Numbered from the stretch's first letter, positions 26,021 through 35,127 are shown. The stretch: 64,000 bases of DNA from Burkholderia cepacia (GCF_029962485.1 NZ_CP073637.1:3224001-3288000), one strand, 5' to 3'. Notes: a model not told the origin generated them from the sequence alone. Numbers and translations are program-made.

Positions 26021-27013
26021 ATGGACCTCCGCCAGCTACCTGCGCTGAACGCGATTCGCGCGTTCGAAGCCGCCGCCCGTCACGAGAATTTCTCGCGCGC
26101 CGCCGACGAGCTGTACGTCACGCACGGCGCGGTCAGCCACCAGGTTCGCGCGCTCGAAGAGGAACTCGGCGTGCAGCTGTTCACGCGCAACGGCAAGCGG
26201 CTGTGCCTGACCGACGCCGGCATGCGCTACGCGCAGCAGATCCGCACCGCGCTGATGGTGATCGCCGACGCGACGCGCGACGTGCGCGCGAGCGACCGCG
26301 ACCGGCGGCTCGTGGTGTCGATGCTGTCGTCGTTCGCCGCGCGCTTCATCACGCCGCGCATCGGCTCGTTCATCGAGCGGCACCCGGAAATCGACGTCGA
26401 GCTGCAGTCGACCAACTCACTCACCGATTTCGCACGCGACGACGTCGACCTCGCGATCCGCTTCGGCCACGGCAACTATCCGGGGCTGCATGTCGAGCCG
26501 ATGTTCGACGAGGTGTTCTTTCCGGCGTGCTCGCCGACGCTGAACGGCGGCAAGCTGCCGCAAACGCCCGCCGATCTCGTGCACTACAACCTGCTGCGCT
26601 CGGATGACGAGCTGTGGCGGCCGTGGTTCGACGCGGCCGGGCTCAAGACGCTGACCGAGCCCAAACGGGGGATTCTGTACCAGGATTCGTCGAACCTGCT
26701 GCTGGCCGCGATCGACGGCCAGGGCATCGCGCTGGTGCGCCGCTCGCTCGCGGTACACGACCTGCTCGACGGGCGCATCGTGCGCCTGTTCGACATCGAC
26801 GGGCCAAGCCCGTGGCACTATTTTTTCGTGTGTCCGCCGCCGCTCCTGAACACGCCGCGCGTGCAGGCGTTCAGAACCTGGCTGCTTCAGGAAGTCGCCG
26901 AATTCAAGCGACTGTGCGACGAGCTGGACGCGCGGCGCGCGGCGGGGAAGACCCCCGCCGAGTGCGCGCAGGAAGGAGGATGGAAAGCGCTTTCGCTCAG
27001 AGTACGACCTTGA
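26021..27013 (+). CDS. LysR-family regulator, GcvA-like
   Basis: The protein has 330 residues. The DNA-binding domain MDLRQLPALNAIRAFEAAARHENFSRAADELYVTHGAVSHQVRALEEELG is the GcvA branch signature. The effector domain (about 95-300) contains the branch motif DLAIRFGHGNYPGL. GcvA relatives regulate glycine cleavage, beta-lactamase or unrelated local genes; here the divergent DUF2917 gene is the obvious target. The 3' end overlaps the convergent ybeD gene by 17 bp, so the insertion of this pair into the lip region left no spacer. Confidence 0.9.
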   Translation: MDLRQLPALNAIRAFEAAARHENFSRAADELYVTHGAVSHQVRALEEELGVQLFTRNGKRLCLTDAGMRYAQQIRTALMVIADATRDVRASDRDRRLVVSMLSSFAARFITPRIGSFIERHPEIDVELQSTNSLTDFARDDVDLAIRFGHGNYPGLHVEPMFDEVFFPACSPTLNGGKLPQTPADLVHYNLLRSDDELWRPWFDAAGLKTLTEPKRGILYQDSSNLLLAAIDGQGIALVRRSLAVHDLLDGRIVRLFDIDGPSPWHYFFVCPPPLLNTPRVQAFRTWLLQEVAEFKRLCDELDARRAAGKTPAECAQEGGWKALSLRVRP

Positions 27014-27308
27014 CCATCGGATGGCCGGTCAGTGCGCGATAGATGTTGTCGAGCTGTTCCTGGCTCGTCGCGCGCACGGTGATCGTGAGGCCCGTGTAAT
27101 TGCCGCCGCTCGACGCGCGCTCCTCGATCTTCTCGACATCGATCTCGTTGTCGTGAACGGCCACGACCTTGAAGATCGTGTCCTTGAACTCCGGGTGCGC
27201 CTTGCCCATGATCTTGATCGGGAAATCGCACGGAAACTCCAGCAGCGACTCCTTCCGGGTATCGATCGCGCCGGTCACCTCGATGGTTTTGGTCGGTTCG
27301 CTCATCAT
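26997..27308 (-). CDS. ybeD: YbeD/DUF493 family protein
   Basis: The protein has 103 residues with an ACT-like alpha/beta fold pattern (LEFPCDFPIKIMGKAHPEFKDTIF, GGNYTGLTITVRATSQEQLDNIYRALTGHPMVKVVL), typical of DUF493. The family is linked by gene order to lipoate synthesis in many proteobacteria, but no activity is established. It starts at an ATGA overlap with the dat stop, so the two are co-translated; GGAGAAA precedes it. A second ATG is in frame at 27305. Its 3' end overlaps the LysR gene. Confidence 0.92.
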   Translation of the reverse strand: MMSEPTKTIEVTGAIDTRKESLLEFPCDFPIKIMGKAHPEFKDTIFKVVAVHDNEIDVEKIEERASSGGNYTGLTITVRATSQEQLDNIYRALTGHPMVKVVL

Positions 27309-28231
27309 TTTCTCCGGGTTAGGTCAAACTGTTCAAACTCGCGTGCCTTCGCACGCTGGTACGCGTCATACAACGCCGCGAACACGGGGCCCGGCTTGCC
27401 GCCCTGGACAGGCAGATCGTCGAGCGACGTGACGGGCAGCACTTCCTTCGTGGCCGACGTAATCATGATCTCGTCGGCCGCGCGCAACTCCACTTCGCTG
27501 ATCTCGCGCGCGACGAACGGGATCTTGCATGCGTCGGCCAGCTCCTCGATCAGCGCGTAGCGGATCCCTTCGAGAATCTTGTTGCTGCGCGGCGGCGCGA
27601 GCAGCTCGCCGTTCTTCACGATCCACACGTTCGACGACGAACCTTCGGTCAGGTAGCCATCACGCAACTGCAGCGTCTCGAACGCATCGTGTTCCGCCGC
27701 ATGCTGCGCCATCAGCACGTTGCCGAGCAGCGAGATCGACTTGATGTCGCAATGCAGCCAGCGGCGATCCTCGGCCGTCACGCAGCGCACGCCCTTCGCG
27801 CGCTCTTCTTCCGGCGGCAGGCGCAGCGGGCTCGTCATCGCGAACACCGTCGGCACCGCGTTCGCGGGGAACGCGTGGCCGCGCTTCGCGACGCCGCGCG
27901 TCACCTGCAGGTAGACGAGCGCGTTGCCGTCGCCGAGGCCTTCGGCATTGGCCTCGACCACGCGCTCGATCAGTGCGCGCCAGCCGGCCGCGTCGTGCGG
28001 ATCGTCGATGCCGATCTTCTTCAGGCTGCGCGCGAGCCGTGCCAGATGCTGGTCGATCCGGAACGGCACGTGCGCGCCGTCATGCGCATAAACGGGGACG
28101 ACTTCATACACGCCATCGCCGAAGATGAACCCGCGGTCGAGCACCGGGACACGGGCTTCCGACAGCGGCACCATTTCCTCCTGCGCCGAGACGCTGAGGT
28201 AGACGATCGGTTCGAATTCGGCTTGGCTCAT
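27305..28231 (-). CDS. dat: D-amino acid aminotransferase (class IV)
   Basis: The protein has 308 residues. It is a fold-type IV PLP enzyme with the N-terminal motif VPVLDRGFIFGDGVYEVVPVY, the Schiff-base Lys in LHCDIKSISLLGNV, and the phosphate-binding ETLQLRDGYLTEGSSSNVWIV and EGIRY. It interconverts D-alanine and D-glutamate or relatives. The gene follows dacC, whose product releases D-alanine from peptidoglycan, so a role in D-Ala recycling is plausible. Branched-chain aminotransferase (IlvE) is the closest alternative, but the LDRGFIFGDGVYE pattern and length fit Dat. Confidence 0.9.
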   Translation of the reverse strand: MSQAEFEPIVYLSVSAQEEMVPLSEARVPVLDRGFIFGDGVYEVVPVYAHDGAHVPFRIDQHLARLARSLKKIGIDDPHDAAGWRALIERVVEANAEGLGDGNALVYLQVTRGVAKRGHAFPANAVPTVFAMTSPLRLPPEEERAKGVRCVTAEDRRWLHCDIKSISLLGNVLMAQHAAEHDAFETLQLRDGYLTEGSSSNVWIVKNGELLAPPRSNKILEGIRYALIEELADACKIPFVAREISEVELRAADEIMITSATKEVLPVTSLDDLPVQGGKPGPVFAALYDAYQRAKAREFEQFDLTRRK

Positions 28232-28279
28232 AGTGATGACAGATGGGGATGAAGTCGTAAAAACAAAGGCCCGTCGTGC

Positions 28280-29590
28280 TTACTTCTTCTTGCTGAACAT
28301 CAGCAGGATCGAGTCCCAGATACGCCCGAAGATACCCGCTTCCGGCACCGCCTGCAGCGCGACGACCGGGAATTCGGACAGCGTCTTGCCGTCGGCGACG
28401 ATCTTCACGGTGCCGACCTGCTGGCCTTCCGCGAGCGGCGCGATCAGCGGCGCGTTCACGTCGACTTCGGTCTTGACCTTGTCGCCGAGGCCGCGCGGCA
28501 CGGTCGCCCACTGGTCGCCCTTCACGCCGACCTGCACGGTGTTTTCCTTGCCCTTGTAGATGCGCGGCGTCGACATCGCCTGGCCGCCCTTGAACAGGCG
28601 CACCGAATCGAACGCGCTGTAGCCGTAGTTCAGCATCTTCATGCTGTCCTGCGTGCGCTCGCCTTCCTTCTGCTCGCCCATCATCACCGACACCAGGCGG
28701 CGCTGGCCATCCACACCCGGAATCGCGCGCTTCGCCGACGCGATCAGGCAGTAGCCGGCCGCCTGCGTATGGCCCGTCTTCAGGCCGTCGACCGTCGGAT
28801 CCAGCCACAGCAGGCGGTTGCGGTTGCCCTGGCGGATGTTGTTGTACTTGAATTCCTTCTCCGAGAAGATGCTGTAGTACTGCGGAAAATCGCGGATCAG
28901 GTGTGCGGACAGCCTCGCGAGGTCGCCGGCCGTCGTGTAGTGGTTCGGGTCGGGCATGCCGTTCACGTCGGCGAAGTGCGTCCCCTTCATGCCGAGGCGC
29001 TGCGCCTCGTCGTTCATCAGCGTGACGAACTGCCCTTCGCTGCCGCCGACGAGTTCGGCCAGCGCGATCGCGGCATCGTTGCCCGACTGGATGATCATCC
29101 CGTACACGAGGTCATGCACGGACACCGGCTTGTTCGCCTCGATGAACATGCGCGATTCGTCGCGGCCGACGCGGCGCACGGCGTCGCTCGGCGTGACGAT
29201 CTGCTCCATCGAGATCTTCTTCTTGTCGAGCGCCTCGAACACGAGGTACGCCGTCATCAGCTTCGTCAGCGACGCGGGCTCGACGCGTTCGTCGGCATTG
29301 CCCGATGCGAGCACCGTGTTGCTGGTCGCGTCGACGAGCACCCACGAGCGTGCGTTCACACCGGGCGGCGGCACCGCACCCGGCATGTAGGTTGCGGGCG
29401 CGCCGGTGAACTGCTCGGCGGCCGGCGCCGCATGCGCGGCCTTGGCCTTGGCGGCCGGCTTCGCCTCGGCGACGACGATCGTCGACGCGAGCGCGACGGG
29501 CAGCATCACGCCGAGCGCGACGTTGCGCGCGGCGGTGCCGAAGGCGATGGAGGAAGCGAGGGACTTGAGGCCTTGGGGAGACAGACGCAT
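28280..29590 (-). CDS. dacC: D-alanyl-D-alanine carboxypeptidase (PBP5/6 type)
   Basis: The protein has 436 residues. The signal region (MRLSPQGLKSLASSIAFGTA, hydrophobic to about 42) precedes the penicilloyl serine transferase domain with S107-L-T-K110, S169-G-N171 and K271-T-G273. A PBP5 C-terminal beta domain follows, then the amphipathic membrane anchor IFGRIWDSILLMFSKKK. It trims the terminal D-Ala of pentapeptides. ATG 29590 is chosen; the frame runs open to 29869 through non-family sequence. The spacing to dat is 48 bp. A TATAAT box at 29816-29821 is a candidate promoter. Confidence 0.95.
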   Translation of the reverse strand: MRLSPQGLKSLASSIAFGTAARNVALGVMLPVALASTIVVAEAKPAAKAKAAHAAPAAEQFTGAPATYMPGAVPPPGVNARSWVLVDATSNTVLASGNADERVEPASLTKLMTAYLVFEALDKKKISMEQIVTPSDAVRRVGRDESRMFIEANKPVSVHDLVYGMIIQSGNDAAIALAELVGGSEGQFVTLMNDEAQRLGMKGTHFADVNGMPDPNHYTTAGDLARLSAHLIRDFPQYYSIFSEKEFKYNNIRQGNRNRLLWLDPTVDGLKTGHTQAAGYCLIASAKRAIPGVDGQRRLVSVMMGEQKEGERTQDSMKMLNYGYSAFDSVRLFKGGQAMSTPRIYKGKENTVQVGVKGDQWATVPRGLGDKVKTEVDVNAPLIAPLAEGQQVGTVKIVADGKTLSEFPVVALQAVPEAGIFGRIWDSILLMFSKKK

Positions 29591-30102
29591 GATCGATTCA
29601 GGCTGATGGCAGAAAGTGCGGTGCGAAACGCGCAGGGTTGAACGGCAAGGCGGCGGGCGTTCCGGGCACCCGCCCGAGATCGTCGGGCGGCGCGAAACGC
29701 GCCGGTTGGACTCGTGCGGACGCGTTCGGTTCGCGGCCGTCGCGAGCGGGCGGACAGGCGGCGAAACGAGCGCCGCATGGGCCCAGCCGGGCCGCGGGCG
29801 ACGCGGAATGCGGCCATTATACGTGGCCGCGCAGGGCGTTTTCGCGAACCTGGCGCCGGACGGCCGCACACCGGCTTCGGGAGCATAGCGCGCGCATGCG
29901 GCGGGCAGGCGCGCTCGAAGCCGCGCGAAAGGCGCGTGCAGGCGGTGTGCAAGTGGGGTTGCGCCGTCGTACGGCAGGCGCCGCGCCGCGTGGTGCGGCG
30001 CGATGTCGCGCGAGGGTTCGGGGAGGGTCGCGCATCCGGCCGGGTGCCGGTGCGCGGGACGGGCCGCCGGCGCTTACGCCGACGCCCGCATGCCGACGCC
30101 GG
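29591..30102. other. 512-bp gap upstream of dacC
   Basis: No convincing gene is seen. The minus strand carries TATAAT at 29816-29821 without a clear -35 at 16-18 bp. A short dyad GGCGCG-AAA-CGCGCC lies at 29689-29703. If the TATAAT is used, the dacC leader is about 220 nt and includes this hairpin. Confidence 0.4.
29816..29821 (-). promoter_or_regulatory. Candidate -10 box for dacC
   Basis: An exact TATAAT on the minus strand stands out in GC-rich sequence, oriented toward dacC. The matching -35 is poor (CGAAAA at 17 bp spacing). Confidence 0.35.
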
Positions 30103-30747
30103 TCAGCGCCATGCGTCGACGATGATGCGCTTCAGCACGTGCAGCTTGCGATGGAGGAAATGCTCGGCGCCGGGGATCACGACGACCGGCAGCTCCTGCG
30201 GCCGCGCCCAGTCGTATACCGACGCGATCGGCACCGTGTCGTCGGTTTCGCCATGGATCACGAGCGTGTTCTCGGGCACGTCGGCCACCTGCCAGCGGCT
30301 CGCGGCCGTGCCGACGAACACCATCCGCTCGATCGACTCGCCCGCGTCGCGCAGCCGCTTCGCGACGTGCGACAGCACGAAGGTGCCGAACGAGAAGCCC
30401 GCGAGCACGAGCGGCAGGTCCGCGTAAGCGGCCTGAGCGCGCATGTGCGCGAGCACCGCAACGAGGTCGTCGGCTTCGCCGGTGCCGTTGTCGTGCACGC
30501 CTTCGGTTGCACCGACGCCGCGGAAGTTCGACCGGTAGACGACGTAGTTCAGTTGCACGAGCGTGCGCGCGAGCGTCTGCGCGACCTTGTTGTCCATCGT
30601 GCCGCCGAACAGCGGATGCGGATGCGCGACCAGCGCGATGCCCCGCGGGGCGGCGCCGCTTTCGCGCATGGCGTCCGGCAGGTCGACCGCGATTTCGATC
30701 TGCCCGACCGGGCCCGCGATCAGCGATTTCTGCGTATGTACGTTCAT
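30103..30747 (-). CDS. Alpha/beta hydrolase, small serine hydrolase
   Basis: The protein has 214 residues. The nucleophile elbow is GFSFG, with likely acid in HGETDDTVPI and His in PGAEHFLHRKLH. The HPHPLFGGTMDNKV motif is typical of the YtmA/COG2945 group. Substrates of that group are unknown. It is 13 bp downstream of the 2Fe-2S ferredoxin gene and probably in one transcript with it. No signal peptide is present, so it should be cytoplasmic. Confidence 0.85.
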   Translation of the reverse strand: MNVHTQKSLIAGPVGQIEIAVDLPDAMRESGAAPRGIALVAHPHPLFGGTMDNKVAQTLARTLVQLNYVVYRSNFRGVGATEGVHDNGTGEADDLVAVLAHMRAQAAYADLPLVLAGFSFGTFVLSHVAKRLRDAGESIERMVFVGTAASRWQVADVPENTLVIHGETDDTVPIASVYDWARPQELPVVVIPGAEHFLHRKLHVLKRIIVDAWR

Positions 30748-30760
30748 TCTGCCGGCCCGC

Positions 30761-31078
30761 TCAGATCTTCAGGCGGTCGACGACCTTGCCGTCGCGCAGG
30801 TGCGATTCGACGATCTCGTCGATGTCGGCCTGGTCGACGTACGTGTACCACGTGCCTTCCGGATACACGACCATCACGGGCCCTTCCTCGCAGCGGTCGA
30901 GGCAGCCGGCCTTGTTGATGCGAACCTTGCCGGGCCCCGCGAGGCCGAGTTCCTTCACGCGCTTTTTCGCGTATTCCTGCATGGTCTGCGCGTCGCATTG
31001 CGCGCAGCTCGGGCGTTCGGCGCCCGGTTCGCGCTGGTTCAGGCAGAAGAAGACGTGGTGCTGGTAGTAGGAATCCAT
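30761..31078 (-). CDS. 2Fe-2S ferredoxin, thioredoxin-like fold
   Basis: The protein has 105 residues and matches the thioredoxin-fold 2Fe-2S ferredoxin family (COG3411). Candidate cluster ligands are in FFCLNQREPG, and the lone Cys residues of INKAGCLDRCEEGPVMVVYPEG. Such proteins act as small electron carriers, or occur as subunit-like domains of formate or NADH dehydrogenases; the partner here is unknown. The ATG at 31078 gives the family-length protein MDSYYQHHVFFCLN; upstream in-frame sequence is not conserved. A TATAAT (minus, 31321-31326) could start its transcript. Confidence 0.88.
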   Translation of the reverse strand: MDSYYQHHVFFCLNQREPGAERPSCAQCDAQTMQEYAKKRVKELGLAGPGKVRINKAGCLDRCEEGPVMVVYPEGTWYTYVDQADIDEIVESHLRDGKVVDRLKI

Positions 31079-31386
31079 GATGGTGGCGAGCGGCCCGGCG
31101 CGAGGCCGTGCGGAAAGAGGAGCGATTGCCGTCGCGCGGGGCGACGGGCGTGTCGTGTTCGGTGCCAGGCGGCGCTTATGTGCCAGCGGATTCGTGCTCG
31201 TGGCAACGCGCAAACCGCGGCGATGCCGGGTGGCATCGCGAGGATCTGCAACGCGGCCACGGGTGCGAAGGCGCCGCACATCAGTGCCGATTGGTGCCGA
31301 ACACTGCATTCATCCCGAAGATTATAGCGACCGGCGCGCACGGCTGCCCGCGATACGGCCGCCGCCGTGTGGCCCGGACCGCCGCG
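31079..31386. other. 308-bp gap between VanZ and ferredoxin genes
   Basis: No gene is seen. The minus strand has TATAAT at 31321-31326 with a weak -35, and GCGATGCC-GGGT-GGCATCGC (31220-31239), a perfect 8-bp hairpin, in the resulting leader. The gap suggests a separate transcript for the ferredoxin and hydrolase genes. Confidence 0.4.
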
Positions 31387-32538
31387 TCAGCGGCGCAGCG
31401 CAGCCGGCAGCCACGCGTGCTCAACGCGTTGGCCGAGCCAGATCAGCGCCGCATAGGGCCAGATCCACGCGAGCCAGCGCGCGATGCTGTTGAAGTGCAC
31501 GTAACGTCCCTGCCGCCAGCCCGACAGCGTGAAGTCGAAGAACGGATTGACCGGCAGCAGGTTCACGAGCGCCACGCCGGCCAGCAGCGCGAGCGCCGTG
31601 AGCGTCGCGCGCCACGTCTGTGGCACGCGCAGCGCAACGAGCGCCGCGGCGAAGCCGAGCTCGATGCCGAGCCGCGCGCCGGGCGTCGCCCACACGACGA
31701 CGAGGCCGGTGGCCGACTGCATGAACGTCGCGGCCGCCTTCAGCACCAGCGTGGCGGCCACCAGCGCGATCAGCAGCCGGATGCGCGGCGCGCGCGGCCG
31801 CATCGCGAGCGACGCGATCGCCAGCGCGGCGAACAGCATCAGCCCGCCGAGCGTGGCCTCCCACGCGGAATCGGACAGCCAGCCGTCGACCCGCTCGGGC
31901 CATTCGCTCACGCGCCAGGCAGCCGGCAGCCACGCGAGCAGCGTGTCCTGCATCGACGCGTCGGCACGCTCCCACAACGCGGCCGGCCAGTCGCCGATGC
32001 CGAACAGGAACGGCGACGGAAACAGGATCGCGAACGGCCACAGCGCGGCCAGCAGCAGCGGCGTCGCGCCGTCGGCCTCGAACCACGCGAAACGCAGCCG
32101 GCGCAGCGCACCGCGGTCGAGCAGCGCCCCCGTGGCCGGCGCGACGAGCGCCGCGCCCAGCAGCGCGCCGAGCGCGTTGGCGCCAAGATCGAGATTCGAC
32201 GCGACCCGCGTCGGCAGGTAGGTCTGCAGCGCTTCCATCGAGCCCGACAGCAACACGCCGAGCCCGCCCGCGATCAGCGTCGCGGCCACGCCGCGCCAGC
32301 GCGGGTGCAGCGCGAGCACGCCGAGCGCGCCGAACGGCAGATAGCCGAGCACGTTCGTGACCACGTCGAACGCGGTCACGTAGCGCTGCATCGGCGCGAA
32401 CAGGTAATCGAACGGCCCGATGCCGAGCGACACCCAGCCTTCGAACGGATACAGCGACGCGTAGACGATGAGCGCCGCGTAAGCGGCGAAGGCCTGCCGC
32501 GCGAGCGGCGATGCGCGATGCGTGCCGGCCGCGTTCAT
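31387..32538 (-). CDS. VanZ family membrane protein
   Basis: The protein has 383 residues with about ten hydrophobic segments. The N-terminal half matches VanZ: YASLYPFEGW, DVVTNVLGYLPFGAL and MEALQTYLPTRVASNLDLGANALGALLG. VanZ of enterococci gives low-level teicoplanin resistance; the role of proteobacterial members is not established. This version is about twice the size of VanZ because of an additional C-terminal membrane region. It starts 19 bp after the Mla-type lipoprotein gene, so it may be co-transcribed with the lipid transport genes. Confidence 0.85.
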   Translation of the reverse strand: MNAAGTHRASPLARQAFAAYAALIVYASLYPFEGWVSLGIGPFDYLFAPMQRYVTAFDVVTNVLGYLPFGALGVLALHPRWRGVAATLIAGGLGVLLSGSMEALQTYLPTRVASNLDLGANALGALLGAALVAPATGALLDRGALRRLRFAWFEADGATPLLLAALWPFAILFPSPFLFGIGDWPAALWERADASMQDTLLAWLPAAWRVSEWPERVDGWLSDSAWEATLGGLMLFAALAIASLAMRPRAPRIRLLIALVAATLVLKAAATFMQSATGLVVVWATPGARLGIELGFAAALVALRVPQTWRATLTALALLAGVALVNLLPVNPFFDFTLSGWRQGRYVHFNSIARWLAWIWPYAALIWLGQRVEHAWLPAALRR

Positions 32539-32557
32539 CGCGGCTGCGCGGCGCGCG

Positions 32558-33181
32558 TCACGGGGTGCCCGCGTACGCCTGCATGCCGACCCACGCGGCG
32601 ATCTGCGACACGAGCTCGTCGCTCGCGGTCGCGAGCGCGCGTGCGCCGCCGGCCGCGTCCGGCGTGCTCGACGGGGCGCGCGCGACGAACGTGCGCTGGC
32701 CGAGCACCTTGCCGTCGAGCGTCAGCGTCGCGCGCGCGGTGACGGCGCCGTGGCTCTGCGACTGCCCGTCGAACACCTGCTCGAATTCGTTCAGGTCGAC
32801 CTTGAGGGTCGGCGCGCGCACGCCGTCGGACCCTTCGAGCACCGCGCCGCGCGACGACAGCGCGCCGCGCAGCCGCTGCGTGAGCAGTTGCGCGGGCGGC
32901 GCGGTCCAGCGGCTGTCGCGATAGACGGCCACATGCTGCGCGTCCGCGTACGCGAGGCGGTACGCGAACTTGTCCGAGTCGAGCGCGTCGGGCGCGGCGA
33001 CATCGAGCACCTTCAGCGCGGGGCCCGAACCGGCCGTCACGACCGATGAGGCGGGCCCGAGGTCGTAGCGGACATTCGACAGCACCGCGCTGTTGCCGGC
33101 ACAGCCGGCCGCCAGCGCAAGCGTCAGCACGGCAAGCGCGGCCGCGGCGGGACGCAGCGCGCGGTCAAGGATTCGTGGCAT
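32558..33181 (-). CDS. ABC-type transport auxiliary lipoprotein (PqiC-like)
   Basis: The protein has 207 residues with a lipoprotein signal ending LALAAGC (Cys26). The mature part has the LPS-assembly-like/PqiC family pattern YDLGPASSV, SDKFAYRLAYADAQHVAVYRDSRWTAPPAQLL. Such lipoproteins accompany MCE systems at the outer membrane. Several starts are possible: a GTG at 33268 overlaps the MCE stop (GTGA), and an ATG is at 33196. ATG 33181 is chosen because the signal peptide begins there and AGGA precedes it by 8 nt. It is last of the four lipid-transport genes. Confidence 0.88.
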   Translation of the reverse strand: MPRILDRALRPAAAALAVLTLALAAGCAGNSAVLSNVRYDLGPASSVVTAGSGPALKVLDVAAPDALDSDKFAYRLAYADAQHVAVYRDSRWTAPPAQLLTQRLRGALSSRGAVLEGSDGVRAPTLKVDLNEFEQVFDGQSQSHGAVTARATLTLDGKVLGQRTFVARAPSSTPDAAGGARALATASDELVSQIAAWVGMQAYAGTP

Positions 33182-33264
33182 GGCGTGTTCCTGCATGATG
33201 TTTCCGGTTTCGATGGGCGTCATGACCCGGCCGTTTCCGGCCGGACGATCGATGGGTTTGCGCT

Positions 33265-34194
33265 TCACTTCCCGGCCGTCGCACCGGGCCAGACGAAGCC
33301 CGCTTCGCCGGGCCCCGGCGCCGCGCCGGGCGAACCGAACAACAGACTGCGCGGGTTGCGGCCGAGTTCACCGGCCACGTCCTTCAATTGTCGCGACGCG
33401 TCGCCGACGCTGCCGGCCAGCGTATTGAAACGCGGCAGCGTGTCGTACTGCACGCGCGCGTTGAGATCGTTCAGCGCGACGCCGACCTGCTCGGCGGCCG
33501 TGCCGGCCTTGTTCAGGTTCGACACGAGCGGCCCGTTCGGCTGCAGCAGCGTGTTCGCCGACGCCATCGCGCGGTTCACCTCGTGCATCGTTTCCGGCAG
33601 CGCGGTGACTGCCGGGCCGAGCTGCTTCGTCAGCGTTGTCGCGCCGTCGGCCGCGTGCTGCAGGCTCTCGGCCGTCGCACGCAACTGCTCGCGCATCTCG
33701 GGCGACATCAGCGCATTCGCGCTCTTGGCCGCCAGTTCGAGTTGCCGCAGCAGCACGTCGCCGCGCTCCTGGATCTGGTCGAACAGGCTCGGCCGCATCG
33801 GGATCTGCGCAATCGACTTCGTCGACGACGGCAGCGGCGCCAGGTCGCGCCCCGTATCCTCGAGCTGCACGAACGCGATCCCCGTCACGCCCTGGAAGCC
33901 GAGGCTGCCGTAGGTCGACTGCGTGATCGGCGCGTCGTGATCGACGAGGATCCGGATCCGGATCTGGCCCGGATGCGTGCGATCGAAGCCGATCGACTGC
34001 ACCTTGCCGACATCGAGGCCGCGAAAGCGCACGGCCGCGTCCGGGAACAGCCCCGTCACGTTGGTGCGCGCGAGCAGGTCGTACGGCACGCGCACGGTGC
34101 GGTCAACGTTGAACCAGAACACGGTGCCCGCGATCGCGAGTGTCAGCGCGATCGTGAACAGGCCGGCCCAGAACGCATGTGATTTGTTTTCCAT
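33265..34194 (-). CDS. MlaD/MCE-family protein
   Basis: The protein has 309 residues. A single N-terminal membrane helix (about 9-28) is followed by one MCE domain (VRVPYDLLARTNVTGLFPDAAVRFRGLDVGKVQSIGFD, about 34-115) and a long helical C-terminal region (about 140-280), which in other members forms a tube for lipid. It is longer than E. coli MlaD (183 residues) and closer to the organellar TGD2/Burkholderia type. It should be held by the permease/ATPase complex and shuttle phospholipid between membranes. Confidence 0.92.
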   Translation of the reverse strand: MENKSHAFWAGLFTIALTLAIAGTVFWFNVDRTVRVPYDLLARTNVTGLFPDAAVRFRGLDVGKVQSIGFDRTHPGQIRIRILVDHDAPITQSTYGSLGFQGVTGIAFVQLEDTGRDLAPLPSSTKSIAQIPMRPSLFDQIQERGDVLLRQLELAAKSANALMSPEMREQLRATAESLQHAADGATTLTKQLGPAVTALPETMHEVNRAMASANTLLQPNGPLVSNLNKAGTAAEQVGVALNDLNARVQYDTLPRFNTLAGSVGDASRQLKDVAGELGRNPRSLLFGSPGAAPGPGEAGFVWPGATAGK

Positions 34195-34212
34195 TCGCGG
34201 ATTCCTTCGTTC

Positions 34213-35127
34213 CTACAGCTCGACGCTCGACAGCGCCGGTTCGAGGGCCGCCTTCGGCAGCTTCGCGCGCCGTTCGGGCGGCAGCGCCTGCAATGCGCGG
34301 CGCCCGCGCAGCCCCAGGAAATATTCGTGGATGAACGGGTGGTCGACGTTCGCGGCCTCCTCGACCGGCGCGGCGACCAGCACCTTGCGGTCGGCCAGCA
34401 CCGCGACACGCGTCGACAGCGCGACCATCGTGTCGAGGTCGTGCGTCACCATCACGACAGTCAGCCCGAGCGTGCGGTGCAGCGTCGCGATCAGCTCGAC
34501 GAATTCGTCCGACGCCTGCGGATCGAGGCCGGCCGTCGGCTCGTCGAGGAACAGCAGCTCGGGCTCGAGCGCGATCGCGCGCGCGATGCCGACCCGCTTC
34601 ACCATCCCGCCCGACAGCGCGGCCGGCATCTTCGACGCGTGCTTGCACGGCAGGCCGACCATCTCGAGCTTCAGCATCACGATGTCGTGCAGCAGGTCCG
34701 GCGGCACGCGGCCAAGCTCGCGCAGCGGCTGCGCGACGTTGTCGAACACCGTCATCGACGAGAACAGCGCCCCTTGCTGGAACAGCATCCCCGAGCGCGT
34801 GCGCATCATCCGCGCGCTCGCGTCGTCGATCGTCGCGGTATCTTCGCCGAACACCTTGATCGTGCCCGACGTCGGCCGCTCGAGGCCGAGGATCTGCCGC
34901 ACGAGCGTGGTCTTGCCGGAGCCCGAGCCGCCGACGATCGCCACGATCTCGCCGCGCCGCACGTCGAAGTCGAGCTTCTGGTGAATGATGTTGCGCCCGT
35001 AGCGCTTGGTCAGGTTGCGCACCTCGATCACGAGGTCGCCGGCATCGGCCTCCGCGGCCGGCTGCGTGCCGCCGGAACCGGCGCCGACGGCCGCCGCTTG
35101 CGCGGTCGTTTCGTTCGATGCGTTCAT
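34213..35127 (-). CDS. Mla-type ABC transporter ATP-binding protein
   Basis: The protein has 304 residues. Walker A is GGSGSGKTT, the signature LSGGMVKRVGIARAI, Walker B LLFLDEPTAGLDP, and the switch His in MVTHDLDTM. The VKRVGIAR variant of the signature is typical of MlaF/Mkl ATPases. About 30 Ala/Gly-rich residues precede the domain. The start overlaps the permease stop (ATGA), so they are coupled. It powers lipid movement by the MlaE-like permease and MCE protein. MlaF versus PqiB/Yrb naming cannot be settled here. Confidence 0.93.
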   Translation of the reverse strand: MNASNETTAQAAAVGAGSGGTQPAAEADAGDLVIEVRNLTKRYGRNIIHQKLDFDVRRGEIVAIVGGSGSGKTTLVRQILGLERPTSGTIKVFGEDTATIDDASARMMRTRSGMLFQQGALFSSMTVFDNVAQPLRELGRVPPDLLHDIVMLKLEMVGLPCKHASKMPAALSGGMVKRVGIARAIALEPELLFLDEPTAGLDPQASDEFVELIATLHRTLGLTVVMVTHDLDTMVALSTRVAVLADRKVLVAAPVEEAANVDHPFIHEYFLGLRGRRALQALPPERRAKLPKAALEPALSSVEL

